Of a stretch of 64,000 bases of DNA, positions 41,815-50,924 are shown piece after piece. Made by a program: the position numbers and the translations under genes. Numbering within the stretch: position 1 is the first letter of the stretch; each line of letters starts with the position of its first letter. The notes under the pieces were generated by a model, which was not told the DNA's origin, searched no databases, and saw only the letters and a list, made by a program, of their open reading frames with translations. Source of the DNA: Brevibacillus porteri (GTDB lineage Bacteria; Bacillota; Bacilli; Brevibacillales; Brevibacillaceae); NCBI RefSeq assembly GCF_003013475.1, contig NZ_PXZO01000068.1, positions 1 through 64,000 of the forward strand. The letters are read 5' to 3'.

Positions 41815-42324
41815 TTATATGATTTTCTCGATGTTCAATTGACTCACAAAATCTTGCAGATTCCCTTTTCGTTCTTTGCGCATTTTCTTGCGCTCATCTG
41901 CAGTTGCCATCAATCTCTCTTCTTCCTCTGTTTCAGGGGCAATGGCTGGCACCTCAGTCGGATTCCCTTCCTCATCTAGGGCAACAAAGGTGAGAAAAGA
42001 TGTCGCGGTCAAAATGCGCTTGCCGGTCTGGAGATTTTCCGAGATGACTTTTACGAAAATCTCCATAGACGTTTTACCTGTTGACGAAACAAACGCTTCC
42101 AGGCAGATGGAATGCCCCATTTTGACGGGAGCAAGAAAGTCAATCGAGTCAATTGATGCTGTCACAACAGGGCGACGCGAATGTCGCATCGCAGCGATTG
42201 CAGCTACCTCATCTATATAAGCCATCATCGTACCACCAAAAATAGTCCCATGGTAATTCGTATCAGATGGCTGAACCAGTGATGCCTGAATTGTACGAGA
42301 TTCTTGAGTTGTCTTGACGTTCAT
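41815..42324 (-). CDS. Acyl-CoA thioesterase (hotdog fold)
   Basis: 169 aa. NYHGTIFGGTMMAYIDEVAAIAA is the catalytic helix of YciA/BACH-type thioesterases (Asn/Asp in place), and SIDFLAPVKMGHSICLEAFV the following strand. It hydrolyses acyl-CoA. A charged C-terminal extension (KKMRKERKG) is not part of the core. Monocistronic or start of a run towards the reductase. Confidence 0.88.
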   Translation of the reverse strand: MNVKTTQESRTIQASLVQPSDTNYHGTIFGGTMMAYIDEVAAIAAMRHSRRPVVTASIDSIDFLAPVKMGHSICLEAFVSSTGKTSMEIFVKVISENLQTGKRILTATSFLTFVALDEEGNPTEVPAIAPETEEEERLMATADERKKMRKERKGNLQDFVSQLNIEKII

Positions 42325-42380
42325 CGCTGTTGCTCCTTTATCAATCTACTTGATGCATACATCATCATATCACACGGCAT

Positions 42381-43145
42381 TCAACGTTCCAATTGATAGC
42401 TGCTCGCAAGCATGCCTTCTATTCTCTCTGCATCTTCTTGCAAAATGTAACGTAACAAAGGAAGATTCCACTCATAGGCTGGGCGATAGCCGTCTAAAGC
42501 AAACAGCTTGTCATCTATGTGCGTGGCAAGCTTTCGGCGGGCCGGACTCGCACAGTAAAACTGCTCCAAATAATCCGTACCCCATCTGGAAAAGGAGGAC
42601 GTTTCGTTGGTAACCGCCGTTAGCAGGATCCCTTCCCCTGTATCTATCAAATCGATTGGATACAGTTGACAGCTAAATGGCTTGAGCGGCTCAACTTCAC
42701 GACCAGCCTGCTCGGCATAAGCATGAATCGCACAGCCGTAGCGCCCATTGTTTTCTTGATAAAACAAACAATTGCCATGTCGCATGCGAATAGTTCCTGG
42801 CGGCTCATTACGATCCCAAACCCCATGAAGAAGCCAATGATTGCGTTCAGACCTATCTTGGAGTCCAGCAGAGATAGAGGGGATTTCCCCCTCCATGATT
42901 GGAATCTGCCACTCTTCTACGGCGTAAGGCTGTCCACCCTCACAGCAGGTCTCGCGATGAACCGTCCTGCAATTCCAACAGTCCAAGTGAAACAAGGCCT
43001 GGAGGGCTGTTACATCAACCAAATATTGTCCCGCTCTCACCAAGGAATGCTTGTTTTTCTTTATATATTTTTCGCAGTGGTACGCCTCTTTATCAGACAT
43101 GGGATCGGGCGTACCTACATAACGAAAGGCTCGCTTCGTTTTCAT
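42381..43145 (-). CDS. DUF3109/YkgJ-like cysteine-cluster protein
   Basis: 254 aa with many Cys: DCWNCRTVHRETCCEGG near residue 55, then GNCLFYQE..GRYGCAIHAYAEQAG and KPFSCQLYPID. This order (CxxC, C-x-C, and FSCQLYP) is that of DUF3109/zinc- or iron-sulfur-chelating CxxCxxCC proteins. The metal and role are unknown. Overlaps the preceding gene by 4 nt, so it is coupled to it. Confidence 0.8.
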   Translation of the reverse strand: MKTKRAFRYVGTPDPMSDKEAYHCEKYIKKNKHSLVRAGQYLVDVTALQALFHLDCWNCRTVHRETCCEGGQPYAVEEWQIPIMEGEIPSISAGLQDRSERNHWLLHGVWDRNEPPGTIRMRHGNCLFYQENNGRYGCAIHAYAEQAGREVEPLKPFSCQLYPIDLIDTGEGILLTAVTNETSSFSRWGTDYLEQFYCASPARRKLATHIDDKLFALDGYRPAYEWNLPLLRYILQEDAERIEGMLASSYQLER

Positions 43146-43462
43146 TTTTGCAAAACAATCTCCGATTCTGTTCCAAAAATACGCAAATGGCCTTCCTCAT
43201 AGCTAGCCAAATCCACTTCATCACCTGGAATTTCCATCAGGATTTCCATTTCTTCTCCCTCTGCTGTCGTAAACACGAGCAGGAGATCTTTTTCCTCAAA
43301 TTCGTTGTCAGTCAGCTTGATTTCGAGGAGCTCGGCTTGGAATTGTGTTACCTCTTCCTCTTCTTCACTATCGGTATCCCATTGGGTAAAAGCTACTGAA
43401 GCCTTTTGATTTTTATACTCCGCCAACAGTTGAATCAATTGCTCGTGTTGCTGAATGTCCAT
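43142..43462 (-). CDS. Small acidic protein
   Basis: 106 aa, very acidic (EEEEEV; many Glu/Asp), with alternating beta-strand-like segments (QFQAELLEIKLTD, LLLVFTTAEGEEMEILMEI). No family recognised. ATG preceded by GGAGGGATTACAAG. Its stop overlaps the start of the DUF3109 gene by 4 nt, which makes a functional link likely. Confidence 0.65.
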   Translation of the reverse strand: MDIQQHEQLIQLLAEYKNQKASVAFTQWDTDSEEEEEVTQFQAELLEIKLTDNEFEEKDLLLVFTTAEGEEMEILMEIPGDEVDLASYEEGHLRIFGTESEIVLQK

Positions 43463-43522
43463 CTTGTAATCCCTCCGAAATGGTTCATACTGCCCATCAT
43501 AACAAAGTAGCTCTTAAAAAGC

Positions 43523-43562
43523 CAAAAAGAAATACCGCTTCGCTATAGGAAGCGGCTATTTC
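43523..43562 (-). terminator. Terminator of the pterin dehydratase gene
   Basis: GAAATA-CCGCTTC pairs with GAAGCGG-TATTTC, followed on the minus strand by TTTTT. Confidence 0.8.
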
Positions 43563-43573
43563 TCTTCTGCTTG

Positions 43574-43858
43574 TTAGCTTACTTTGCTAATGGTCTGGGC
43601 TAACGCAAAATCTTTACCGGTTAAACCTTTTGCCTCGCGGGTGGCTAACATAAACGTGACCGTTCCACCTGCCAAATGAATTTCCACGTGCTGATTGTCA
43701 TGCTCAAGCATCTCTGCCACACGGTTGACGAAACTGATCGCAGTGGAAAAGTCACGACAGTGGTATGTGCGTGAGAGTGCCATTCGGTCTTCTACCAGCT
43801 TCCAGCCAGGTACTTTGCTTAGATACAATTTGACCTGTTCTAAAGACAGCTTGCTCAT
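43574..43858 (-). CDS. 4a-hydroxytetrahydrobiopterin dehydratase family protein
   Basis: 94 aa from ATG 43858; the longer frame has no ribosome site. LVEDRMALSRTYHCRDFSTA and AISFVNRVAEMLEHDNQHVEI match PCD/DCoH. The catalytic His pair of the family (HHP) reads HDNQHVEI, so activity may be altered. It would recycle pterin cofactor or have a structural role. Preceded by the methyltransferase (77 nt). Confidence 0.85.
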   Translation of the reverse strand: MSKLSLEQVKLYLSKVPGWKLVEDRMALSRTYHCRDFSTAISFVNRVAEMLEHDNQHVEIHLAGGTVTFMLATREAKGLTGKDFALAQTISKVS

Positions 43859-43934
43859 TTTAGCAATGCCCCCTTTTACCCGATGAATGGTTGTTACACC
43901 ATCATATTCACGAGACGTACAGGTTATCCGCACC

Positions 43935-44672
43935 CTATTGCTTTACGGCATAAAAAATCATACGAGGTGATTCATTCGCCACATATTCTTCAAATTGATA
44001 ATTTCCAAATACTTGAATTTTTTCGAATCCAGCCTCTGTCAGCATCGCAATCATTTGCTGGGCAGAAAACAAGCGAACCTGCTCCATATACTCACGCGGT
44101 TCATTCGACGACTCGTCGGAAATCAGTATCCGCTTTTTCACAAACCCATCCTGGATCCAGCGTTCTTCTTTAATTAACATCCCACTGACTTCCTTCGTAG
44201 AGTGCGGCACGAGATTATCGATGACGTACGCTGCATTTAAGAAATCGATGACCACTTCACCTTTTGTTTTGAGTGCTTGTGCCATGTTACGAATAACGTT
44301 AGCATTTTCTTCATCTGTGGAGAAATAACCAAAGCTGGTAAACAAATTCACCACGATATCAAATTCTTCGCGAAACGGAATGTCGCGCATGTCACAGCGG
44401 GCAAAACTTAGCTGTGGATAGGTGTTTTGTTCCTCGGCCAACTGTAAAAGAACAGGCGACAAATCCACACCAACTACTTCATACCCCCGGCGAGCCAGCG
44501 CACGCGAATGACGCCCGCTCCCGCAGCAAAGATCAAGTACGCGTCCTGTGTCCTTTACCGGCAATCTTTCCAACAGATTAGCGATCTCTCCATCTGCTGC
44601 CGAATCGTCCCTATGACGATACACAAGCACATAATCTTCGCGAAAGCTGCGTTCAAACCATTCTTCTGCCAT
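43935..44672 (-). CDS. SAM-dependent methyltransferase
   Basis: 245 aa. VLDLCCGSGRHSRALARRG is motif I, GVDLSPVLLQLA motif II, and ARCDMRDIPF and FDIVVNLFTSFGYF motifs III/IV; class I. The C-terminal half carries a beta-rich accessory part. Substrate unknown. Divergent from the glyoxalase gene. Confidence 0.88.
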   Translation of the reverse strand: MAEEWFERSFREDYVLVYRHRDDSAADGEIANLLERLPVKDTGRVLDLCCGSGRHSRALARRGYEVVGVDLSPVLLQLAEEQNTYPQLSFARCDMRDIPFREEFDIVVNLFTSFGYFSTDEENANVIRNMAQALKTKGEVVIDFLNAAYVIDNLVPHSTKEVSGMLIKEERWIQDGFVKKRILISDESSNEPREYMEQVRLFSAQQMIAMLTEAGFEKIQVFGNYQFEEYVANESPRMIFYAVKQ

Positions 44673-44789
44673 GTCTGAGCCCCTTTAATTCCAAGATGTT
44701 CTTATTATACCACAGCGGGGTTTATCCGTAGCCGATTTGCGTGTGGCAAAGTGTACGAAAGCTTTGTTGAAAAATATAGAAATTACTTT

Positions 44790-44810
44790 ACATACATACT
44801 GTATGTATGT
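44790..44810. promoter_or_regulatory. TetR operator before the glyoxalase gene
   Basis: ACATACATAC-T-GTATGTATGT is a perfect 21-bp palindrome 39 nt before the glyoxalase ATG, typical of TetR-family operators. The TetR gene is next in the same direction. Confidence 0.75.
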
Positions 44811-44848
44811 TAAATTGACGTCATCCAATTGTGAGGGAGAGATTCATA

Positions 44849-45274
44849 ATGAAAGTGAACAGCTTTTATCCTGTCATTTTGACAGAACAAGTTGCGGCTA
44901 GCTCGAAGTTTTATCGCGAACACTTTGGATTTGAAATGGTTTTCGAAGCAGACTGGTATGTGAGCTTGCAAAATCAGAGCAGCACGCCGGCATTTGAGCT
45001 AGCCATCTTAGATCCTTCACACAACACGATTCCACAGGATTTCCGAAAGCCAGTAGAAGGTGGTCTTATCCTTAATTTCGAAGTCGAGGATGTTGATGCT
45101 GAATACGAAAGACTTATAGTGAAAGCAGGTCTTCCTCTCCATCTCGACATGAAAGACGAGGAGTTCGGTCAGAGGCATTTTATTACATCCGATCCGAACG
45201 GCATTTTACTTGATATCATAAAAGTAATCCCGCCTTCTGAAGCATTTGCTGAAAGTTATGTTGACCCTGTATAA
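44849..45274 (+). CDS. Glyoxalase/bleomycin-resistance-family protein
   Basis: 141 aa from ATG 44849 (GAGGGAGAG upstream). A vicinal-oxygen-chelate fold: [25 protein letters not shown] opens it, and [20 protein letters not shown] is the typical last strand with metal Glu/Asp position. Members bind drugs or detoxify. Precedes TetR by 33 nt, under the shared operator. Confidence 0.85.
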   Translation: MKVNSFYPVILTEQVAASSKFYREHFGFEMVFEADWYVSLQNQSSTPAFELAILDPSHNTIPQDFRKPVEGGLILNFEVEDVDAEYERLIVKAGLPLHLDMKDEEFGQRHFITSDPNGILLDIIKVIPPSEAFAESYVDPV

Positions 45275-45307
45275 TCTGGCATGAAATAAGTAAGGAGATC
45301 GCCTAGC

Positions 45308-45898
45308 ATGAAGATGTCCAAAGCAGAGCAAAAACAGCAGACGATGCAAAAACTGATCGAAGTGGCAAGAGAGATGTTCTCCAGGCAAGGCTACGCGGAT
45401 GCCGCCATGGAAGACATCGTGAAACAAGCCGGGGTGACCCGTGGCGCACTGTACCATAACTTTGGGAGCAAAGAAGGATTATTTGAGGCAGTATTGGCTT
45501 CTGTCCAACAAGAAATCGGAGAGCGCGTAGAAGCTGAAGCTGCGAAAAGTGAGGATCTTTGGCAACAATTGATCTTGGGTTGCCTGGCCTTTGTCTCCTC
45601 GGCCGTCGAACATCGCAACAAGCGGATTTTACTTATCGATGGTCCTTCTGTCATCGGGTGGGAAACGTGGCGCCGAATGGACGAGGAAAACTCCATGCGG
45701 CATCTCAGGGAGCAGCTTCAAATGATGCAGGAGCAAGGATACCTACGTCCCGTTTCTATCGATGCTCTGACGCATTTGCTGTCTGGTGCGATGAACGAAG
45801 CGGTGCTCTGGATTTCGGAGACGCCTGATCACGAAAAGTCCCTGGAGGAAATTTCAGCAGCGATGACCCTACTCTTGGAAGGATATCGCACCAAATAA
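45308..45898 (+). CDS. TetR-family transcriptional repressor
   Basis: 196 aa. FSRQGYADAAMEDIVKQAGVTRGALYHNFGSKEGLFEAV is the TetR HTH (shown in two blocks: FSRQGYADAAMEDIV, AGVTRGALYHNFGSKEGL). The C-terminal helices form the ligand domain. Together with the glyoxalase gene it forms an autoregulated pair with the palindrome at 44790-44810. Confidence 0.92.
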   Translation: MKMSKAEQKQQTMQKLIEVAREMFSRQGYADAAMEDIVKQAGVTRGALYHNFGSKEGLFEAVLASVQQEIGERVEAEAAKSEDLWQQLILGCLAFVSSAVEHRNKRILLIDGPSVIGWETWRRMDEENSMRHLREQLQMMQEQGYLRPVSIDALTHLLSGAMNEAVLWISETPDHEKSLEEISAAMTLLLEGYRTK

Positions 45899-45904
45899 AA
45901 ACAA

Positions 45905-45953
45905 AGCACCCCTGCTTCCGCCTCTTACCGGCAAAATGCAGGGGTGCTCTGTT
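45905..45953. terminator. Terminator
   Basis: AGCACCCCTGC (45905-45915) pairs with GCAGGGGTGCT (45938-45948), followed by CTGTTATT. Confidence 0.75.
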
Positions 45954-45967
45954 ATTGTAAAGGGTTT

Positions 45968-46660
45968 TTATGATGAAAAGCGGGTAGCTCGTCCAATTCG
46001 AATTTTTTCAGCAGCCCGAGCAATAATGCTTTCTACCGAAGATGGGTCATCCACAACATCGTATTCGTTGATATTGACCCGCAAAATCGGACAGGAAGTA
46101 AAGGAGGCAATCCAGCTATCATAGCGACCAAACAAATCCTGCCAGTAATCTACTGGCGTTTGTTGCTCCATCGGACGCCCGCGCTCTTTTACGCGGTCAA
46201 TAATATCATCGAAGCTTCCCTCTAAATAGATCAAAATATCCGGATGCGGGAAGTAAGGCGTCATGACCATCGCTTCAAAAAGTTCTGTATAAGTGCGGTA
46301 ATCTTCTTCTGTCATGTTGCCTTGCTCGTACAGCATACGGGCAAAAATCCCGGTATCCTCATAAATGGAGCGATCTTGGACAAAGCCGCCGCCATAATCA
46401 AACATCCGTTTTTGTTCCTTAAAGCGTTCTGCCAAAAAGAAAATTTGCAAATGGAAACCCCAACGCGATAAATCGTTATAGTAACGGCCCAAATACGGGT
46501 TATTGTCAACCTTTTCTACGGACACACGAAATCCGAGCTGATCTGCCAAGGCATGCGTAAAGGTGGATTTTCCTACCCCTACTGTCCCCCCGATCGTAAT
46601 CACTGCGTTGCTCGGTATCCCGTATTTTTCACGAAGCGTGCTGTTTTGAAACCTCGACAT
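45968..46660 (-). CDS. dck: Deoxyadenosine/deoxycytidine kinase
   Basis: 230 aa. ITIGGTVGVGKSTFTHALA is the P-loop, DRSIYEDTGIFARM the DRY/ERS-like motif, and RVKERGRPMEQ the lid with Arg. It phosphorylates dAdo/dCyd for salvage. Lies 42 nt after the deoxyguanosine kinase-like gene, in the same operon as in B. subtilis dck-dgk. Confidence 0.9.
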   Translation of the reverse strand: MSRFQNSTLREKYGIPSNAVITIGGTVGVGKSTFTHALADQLGFRVSVEKVDNNPYLGRYYNDLSRWGFHLQIFFLAERFKEQKRMFDYGGGFVQDRSIYEDTGIFARMLYEQGNMTEEDYRTYTELFEAMVMTPYFPHPDILIYLEGSFDDIIDRVKERGRPMEQQTPVDYWQDLFGRYDSWIASFTSCPILRVNINEYDVVDDPSSVESIIARAAEKIRIGRATRFSS

Positions 46661-46702
46661 GTACGCAACTCCTTATCCCCATGCTTACTTTTCCTTTGTT
46701 CC

Positions 46703-47344
46703 CTATCCTACTGATCCCATCAACTCTTGAATTCGTGGTGCAATTCGATCCAGTACAACCTTCAAATCTTCTGGTCTATGTACGAAATCCAAATCGTCAC
46801 AATCGAATTTGATGACAGGCGTATCTGGATGATGCTTTTCAAACGCTTCCATAAACTCGTTGTAATCAGCAATCAGATTCTCCATATAGGTGACATCCAT
46901 GCTGCGCTCCATTTCGCGATCCCGCATCGCAATCCGCTTCATCACGGTCTCAATCGAAGCTGTCATGTAGATCACCAAATGGGCCTGAGGCAAATCCTCT
47001 GTTAGGATATCATAAATTTTGAGGTACTTTGGCAGGTTATCTTCTTGTAACGTTCGTTTGGCAAAAATCGTATTTTTGAAAATATTGTAATCAGAAACAA
47101 CGGAAATACCTTGATTCAGGAACTGTGAATGAATATCCTGCAACTGCTTGTAACGATTGCAGAGGAAAAACATCTCGAGTTGAAAGCTCCATTCGGCAAT
47201 ATTTTCATAAAATTTACCCAGGAACGGGTTTTCGTAGACGATTTCTTCCAGTAGCTGCAAGTTGCATGCACGGCTTAGTTCCCGCGATAAAGAGGTTTTC
47301 CCAATACCAATAGGCCCCTCAACGGTAATCAATATGGACTTCAT
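46703..47344 (-). CDS. dgk: Deoxynucleoside kinase (deoxyguanosine type)
   Basis: 213 aa from ATG 47344, which begins the usual MKSILITVEGPIGIGKTSLS (P-loop). SDYNIFKNTIFAKRTL is the family motif after the P-loop, and RIAMRDREMERSM the lid. Length and neighbour match B. subtilis dgk. It supplies dGMP from salvage. Specificity is inferred from the pair. Confidence 0.85.
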   Translation of the reverse strand: MKSILITVEGPIGIGKTSLSRELSRACNLQLLEEIVYENPFLGKFYENIAEWSFQLEMFFLCNRYKQLQDIHSQFLNQGISVVSDYNIFKNTIFAKRTLQEDNLPKYLKIYDILTEDLPQAHLVIYMTASIETVMKRIAMRDREMERSMDVTYMENLIADYNEFMEAFEKHHPDTPVIKFDCDDLDFVHRPEDLKVVLDRIAPRIQELMGSVG

Positions 47345-47465
47345 GTATGCTTCGATTCCTTTCAAGAAAATGAGAGCACTCCGTATTGTAGCATGTATGT
47401 AAGCGTTTGTCGAAAACATTCGCACCGTGTCGTTTGGTATCATTTGGTACTCTTTTTTGCTATAA

Positions 47466-47492
47466 GAAAAACTGCTCTTCATCAAGAGCAGT
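47466..47492 (-). terminator. splB terminator
   Basis: ACTGCTCTT and AAGAGCAGT around CATC, followed on the minus strand by TTTTT. Confidence 0.85.
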
Positions 47493-47499
47493 CTGGTTT

Positions 47500-48573
47500 T
47501 TACGTAAAATATTCAATGCGTGCCTGAGGAAACAGGCGGGCAATTTCACTTTCCAAATGGGCCTGCAACGCCTTTGCTTGGATGTCAGGATAGACATACT
47601 TCCCTTTCCCATATTTCCCCCATTTGTACTTGCGCTCTTCTTCCTTCATTTCCAACTTCGTTTTCGGATAGCGCTGGAGGATCAAGCTTTTAGCGATCTT
47701 GGTAAAACGGTGCTGGATTAGCTCGAACGTCAAATCCTCCATCGCTTCGGGAACCAACTGCGAACGCAGTCTTTCCAGCAAATCGGTATACCCCGCTTCC
47801 CATCCGTCAAACCAATACAAAGGCGCTAAAATAAAGCCGAGTGGATAACCGGCCTTGGCTACCTTCCCTGCTGCCTCCAGTCGCTGATCAAAGCTGGAGG
47901 TTCCTGGCTCGAAATTTTTGATGACATAGTCAGCATTCATGCTGAAGCGAAATCGGGTATGCTTGTTGTGCTTGGCATCCAGCAAGGAATCCACGTGATG
48001 AAACTTGGTCACGAAGCGCAGCCGCCCAAACTCCTGCTGGCCCATAAACTCAATCGCTCGTTTCAGATTGCCCGTAAGATGCTCAATACTAACCGGATCG
48101 GATGTACAGGCTGCCTCAAAACGAGTGATTTCACCCGGGCGTTCTTGGATGTACTTCTCGGCCTTATCTAGAATCTCATCTGTATTGACGTACACCCGAA
48201 CATACGGCTTTGTCCCGATATTTGTGTTCAAATAGCAATAGTGACAGTGGGCAGCACATCCCGTAGCCAGTGGAATGGCATATTCTGCGGAAGGCTTGGA
48301 GGTCTCGAACTTCAATGTTTTGCGTACCCCAATGACCAAGGTCCGCTTCGCATTCCGATATTTCTCTACTTCTGTATCCCCAGGGATGCCACGGACCTGA
48401 TTATGGCTGGTCGTCATCTGCATCGGAATTCCTTCCTTTTGAAAACGGCGATACAGCTCTTGACCAAGAGGATAGTTCAGTGCATTTGGCTCGACGAAAA
48501 TATAATCCGGAACAAACAGCTTGCTGCCTTTCTGCTCCTTCTTTTCAGGTCTTTCCAAAAGGGTCGTACCCAT
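47500..48573 (-). CDS. splB: Spore photoproduct lyase
   Basis: 357 aa from ATG 48573 (ATG 48582 is possible but too near the GGGGG site). Radical SAM enzyme: Cys106-x3-Cys110-x2-Cys113 (GCAAHCHYC) binds the [4Fe-4S] cluster, and Cys156 (FEAACTSDP) is the H-donor cysteine. It reverses 5-thyminyl-5,6-dihydrothymine in germinating spores. In B. subtilis splA precedes it; here an unrelated small gene lies at 48646-48858. Confidence 0.95.
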   Translation of the reverse strand: MGTTLLERPEKKEQKGSKLFVPDYIFVEPNALNYPLGQELYRRFQKEGIPMQMTTSHNQVRGIPGDTEVEKYRNAKRTLVIGVRKTLKFETSKPSAEYAIPLATGCAAHCHYCYLNTNIGTKPYVRVYVNTDEILDKAEKYIQERPGEITRFEAACTSDPVSIEHLTGNLKRAIEFMGQQEFGRLRFVTKFHHVDSLLDAKHNKHTRFRFSMNADYVIKNFEPGTSSFDQRLEAAGKVAKAGYPLGFILAPLYWFDGWEAGYTDLLERLRSQLVPEAMEDLTFELIQHRFTKIAKSLILQRYPKTKLEMKEEERKYKWGKYGKGKYVYPDIQAKALQAHLESEIARLFPQARIEYFT

Positions 48574-48645
48574 AGCTATCATCCCCCTTCATCTAGTATG
48601 CCCGTGCCATTCGACTGGACGTAAGGGGAAGTATGGCTGTGCCCC

Positions 48646-48858
48646 TTATTTTAGGGTGCTCTTAAAATCGCGTAGCAGCGCCTTTGCTTGCTCCTGTTGA
48701 GCTAGCGGTACTTGCAGTGTATAGACATGTCCTGCTTTTTTGGTCTGTCTGAACAAAAGCCTGACTCGAATTCCTTTCATTTCTAAATAACGCCGACATT
48801 CCTGAGCAATCCTCGGGAGGCCATACGATTCATGAATCGTAACCCATTTGATCCACAT
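48646..48858 (-). CDS. Small protein, DUF2007-like
   Basis: 70 aa from ATG 48858 (MWIKWVTIHESYG). The pattern hydrophobic strand-helix (IAQECRRYLEMKGIRVRLLF) then strand (YTLQVPLAQQEQAKALL) is that of DUF2007 signal-transducing-like small proteins. Upstream of and on the same strand as splB but not similar to SplA. Divergent from the ECF sigma gene. Confidence 0.6.
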   Translation of the reverse strand: MWIKWVTIHESYGLPRIAQECRRYLEMKGIRVRLLFRQTKKAGHVYTLQVPLAQQEQAKALLRDFKSTLK

Positions 48859-48999
48859 GCACCTGCACCCCATCCTTACACACTTCTTTCTTTTACAGTA
48901 AGCAGTGGACAGGCGATTGGTTCAAAAAAACAGCTTGGCTGGCAATTAATGAAAACCGTTTTGGCACCTGTGCCGTCTAATGCTAGAGGAGGGGAAAAA

Positions 49000-49524
49000 G
49001 TGAATCTGGAACAGCTCGTTTCGTGCGCAAAAGATGGGGATGATGATGCCTTTTTTCAACTCGTCAGCCTTCATAAAGAACAACTGTATAAAATCGCCTA
49101 CGCGTTTCTTCGTAACGAGACAGATGCATTAGAGGCCATTCAGGAAGCGACGTGCCGTTCCTATCTCAAGCTGGCACGATTGAAACAGCCTGCGTATTTT
49201 CGTACATGGCTGACTCGCATCCTTATTCATATTTGTCTGGATGAGCAAAAGCGCCGAAAACGGATCATCTTGGATCCCATGGAAGAGGACGTCCAAAGTC
49301 GTGCAAGTACTCCTATGGATGATCAAAATGTCGAGCGTATTCAAATCGAAGAGGCTCTCGCTCGTCTCAATCCAAATTATCGTCACATCATTATTTTGAA
49401 ATATTTTGAAGATCGGACGATACGCGATATTGCAGAGGTACTCGGTCATCCGGAAGGCACGATCAAAACATGGCTACACAAAGCTTTGGGGGCACTCCGC
49501 AAAGATCTCGGGAAAGGCTGGTGA
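49000..49524 (+). CDS. ECF-family RNA polymerase sigma factor
   Basis: 174 aa from GTG 49000 (AGAGGAGGGG 5 nt upstream); the longer frame is not supported. Region 2 is DAFFQLVSLHKEQLYKIAYAF with ALEAIQEATCRSYLKLARLK, and region 4 is LNPNYRHIIILKYFEDRTIRD then IAEVLGHPEGTIKTWLHKAL. It directs transcription of an unknown regulon. The DUF4179-type membrane protein starts 5 nt after its stop and is the probable anti-sigma factor. Confidence 0.92.
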   Translation: MNLEQLVSCAKDGDDDAFFQLVSLHKEQLYKIAYAFLRNETDALEAIQEATCRSYLKLARLKQPAYFRTWLTRILIHICLDEQKRRKRIILDPMEEDVQSRASTPMDDQNVERIQIEEALARLNPNYRHIIILKYFEDRTIRDIAEVLGHPEGTIKTWLHKALGALRKDLGKGW

Positions 49525-49529
49525 GCTTT

Positions 49530-50861
49530 ATGCTTGAGAATGAAAAAAAGAATGCGGGTCCATTCATGATTCCCGCTGAGATTGATCAATACATTCGGAA
49601 TGGGATGGAACAGGCAAAAGAGCTGCGTCAAAATCGGAGCCGCAATCGGTGGATTCGCATTGGTTCTAGTCTGGTTGCTTGTCTGTTCATTTTCGTGTTT
49701 ATTTTTTCCGTTCGCCTTTCACCTGCTGTTGCCGCTTATATCAGCTCGATTCCGGGGATGGAGAAGATCGTTGAGTTTCTTCGGGATGATAAAGGCTTGC
49801 AAAAGGCAGCCGAACACAATCTTGTCCAAAATATTGGCGCCAGCGGTTCACTTGAGGGTGTCACTTTTACGATTGATCAGGTAGTAGCAGATGAAAAACG
49901 GATGCTCCTCTTCTATACACTGAAGAATGATCTTTCCGATAAAGAAGTAGCACTTCACAAAATCGAGTTGTTCGATCAATCTGGAAAGGAGTGGGAGCAC
50001 GGTGTTTCCTGGTCCGGCATGGGCAGCGAAGACCCTGTGATCCGAAACCGTATTGATATTGTCATCAACGAAGCTACCGAAATACCTGATGTAATGACAG
50101 CAAAGGTTACGCTGGAAATCGATCATATCAAACAAGATACTCCCCTATCGATTGACTTTGTGGTCGACAAAAGCAAGTATAAGACTTTTGAGAAAAAAGT
50201 GTATCCCGTGATGAAGGAAGTCTCGGTTGACGGACAGCGGTTTACGATTGAACAAATTGCAGTCTTTCCTACACAAACAGAAGTGAGTATTAAATTTGAC
50301 CCGGCCAATAAAAAGCATGTCTTTGATTTTGATAAATTAAGACTTGAGGATGAAAAAGGGCAGACGTTTGCTTTTTGGGGGAATGGCGTTCCTGTTCGTG
50401 ATAACGGAGAAAACGGAAGGATATACCATCTAGAGAGCATTTATTTTGTGGAACCAGAAAAGCTCTACCTGAAAACAGATGGCATTCGAGCTTTGGACAA
50501 AGATCAATTGCAAATCGTGATTGATGCGAAGACAGGTACACTCACAGAAGTACCGGATGATCGCCTAAAACTAACGGCGCTGCGTCAAGTCGATGATGTG
50601 GTGGGCATGGACTTCTCTTTAAAGGTGCCGCCTCAAGATAATCACTCTCATATCTCTCTTGGGTATAACATGACGGACAACCGCGGAAATGAATATGATT
50701 ATGTGCAAGGAAGCTCCTATTCCACAGAGGATGCATCCATCCAAAACTATTCCGTGCTATTCAAACGAAAAACAAACAAAGGCACGCCTACTCACTATTC
50801 TTTTCCTTTGTCCAGCTATCCTGTACGACTTCAAGGTACATTCTCTGTAGAAATCAAATAA
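49530..50861 (+). CDS. DUF4179-type membrane protein, probable anti-sigma factor
   Basis: 443 aa from ATG 49530. A cytoplasmic head of about 45 residues, one membrane helix (SSLVACLFIFVFIFSV), then SPAVAAYISSIPGMEKIVEFL, the DUF4179 signature, and a long extracytoplasmic beta domain. This order matches RsiV/RsiX-like anti-sigma proteins encoded next to ECF factors. It would hold the sigma factor until a surface signal arrives. Ends in the terminator at 50862-50915. Confidence 0.85.
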   Translation: MLENEKKNAGPFMIPAEIDQYIRNGMEQAKELRQNRSRNRWIRIGSSLVACLFIFVFIFSVRLSPAVAAYISSIPGMEKIVEFLRDDKGLQKAAEHNLVQNIGASGSLEGVTFTIDQVVADEKRMLLFYTLKNDLSDKEVALHKIELFDQSGKEWEHGVSWSGMGSEDPVIRNRIDIVINEATEIPDVMTAKVTLEIDHIKQDTPLSIDFVVDKSKYKTFEKKVYPVMKEVSVDGQRFTIEQIAVFPTQTEVSIKFDPANKKHVFDFDKLRLEDEKGQTFAFWGNGVPVRDNGENGRIYHLESIYFVEPEKLYLKTDGIRALDKDQLQIVIDAKTGTLTEVPDDRLKLTALRQVDDVVGMDFSLKVPPQDNHSHISLGYNMTDNRGNEYDYVQGSSYSTEDASIQNYSVLFKRKTNKGTPTHYSFPLSSYPVRLQGTFSVEIK

Positions 50862-50915
50862 AAAATGCCCCATCAGTGATCCGCTTGTATGGCATCGCTG
50901 TGGGGCATTCTTTAT
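50862..50915. terminator. Terminator
   Basis: AATGCCCCA-T-CAG pairs with CTG-T-GGGGCATT, followed by CTTTATTTT, between two convergent genes. Confidence 0.8.
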
Positions 50916-50924
50916 TTTATAAAC

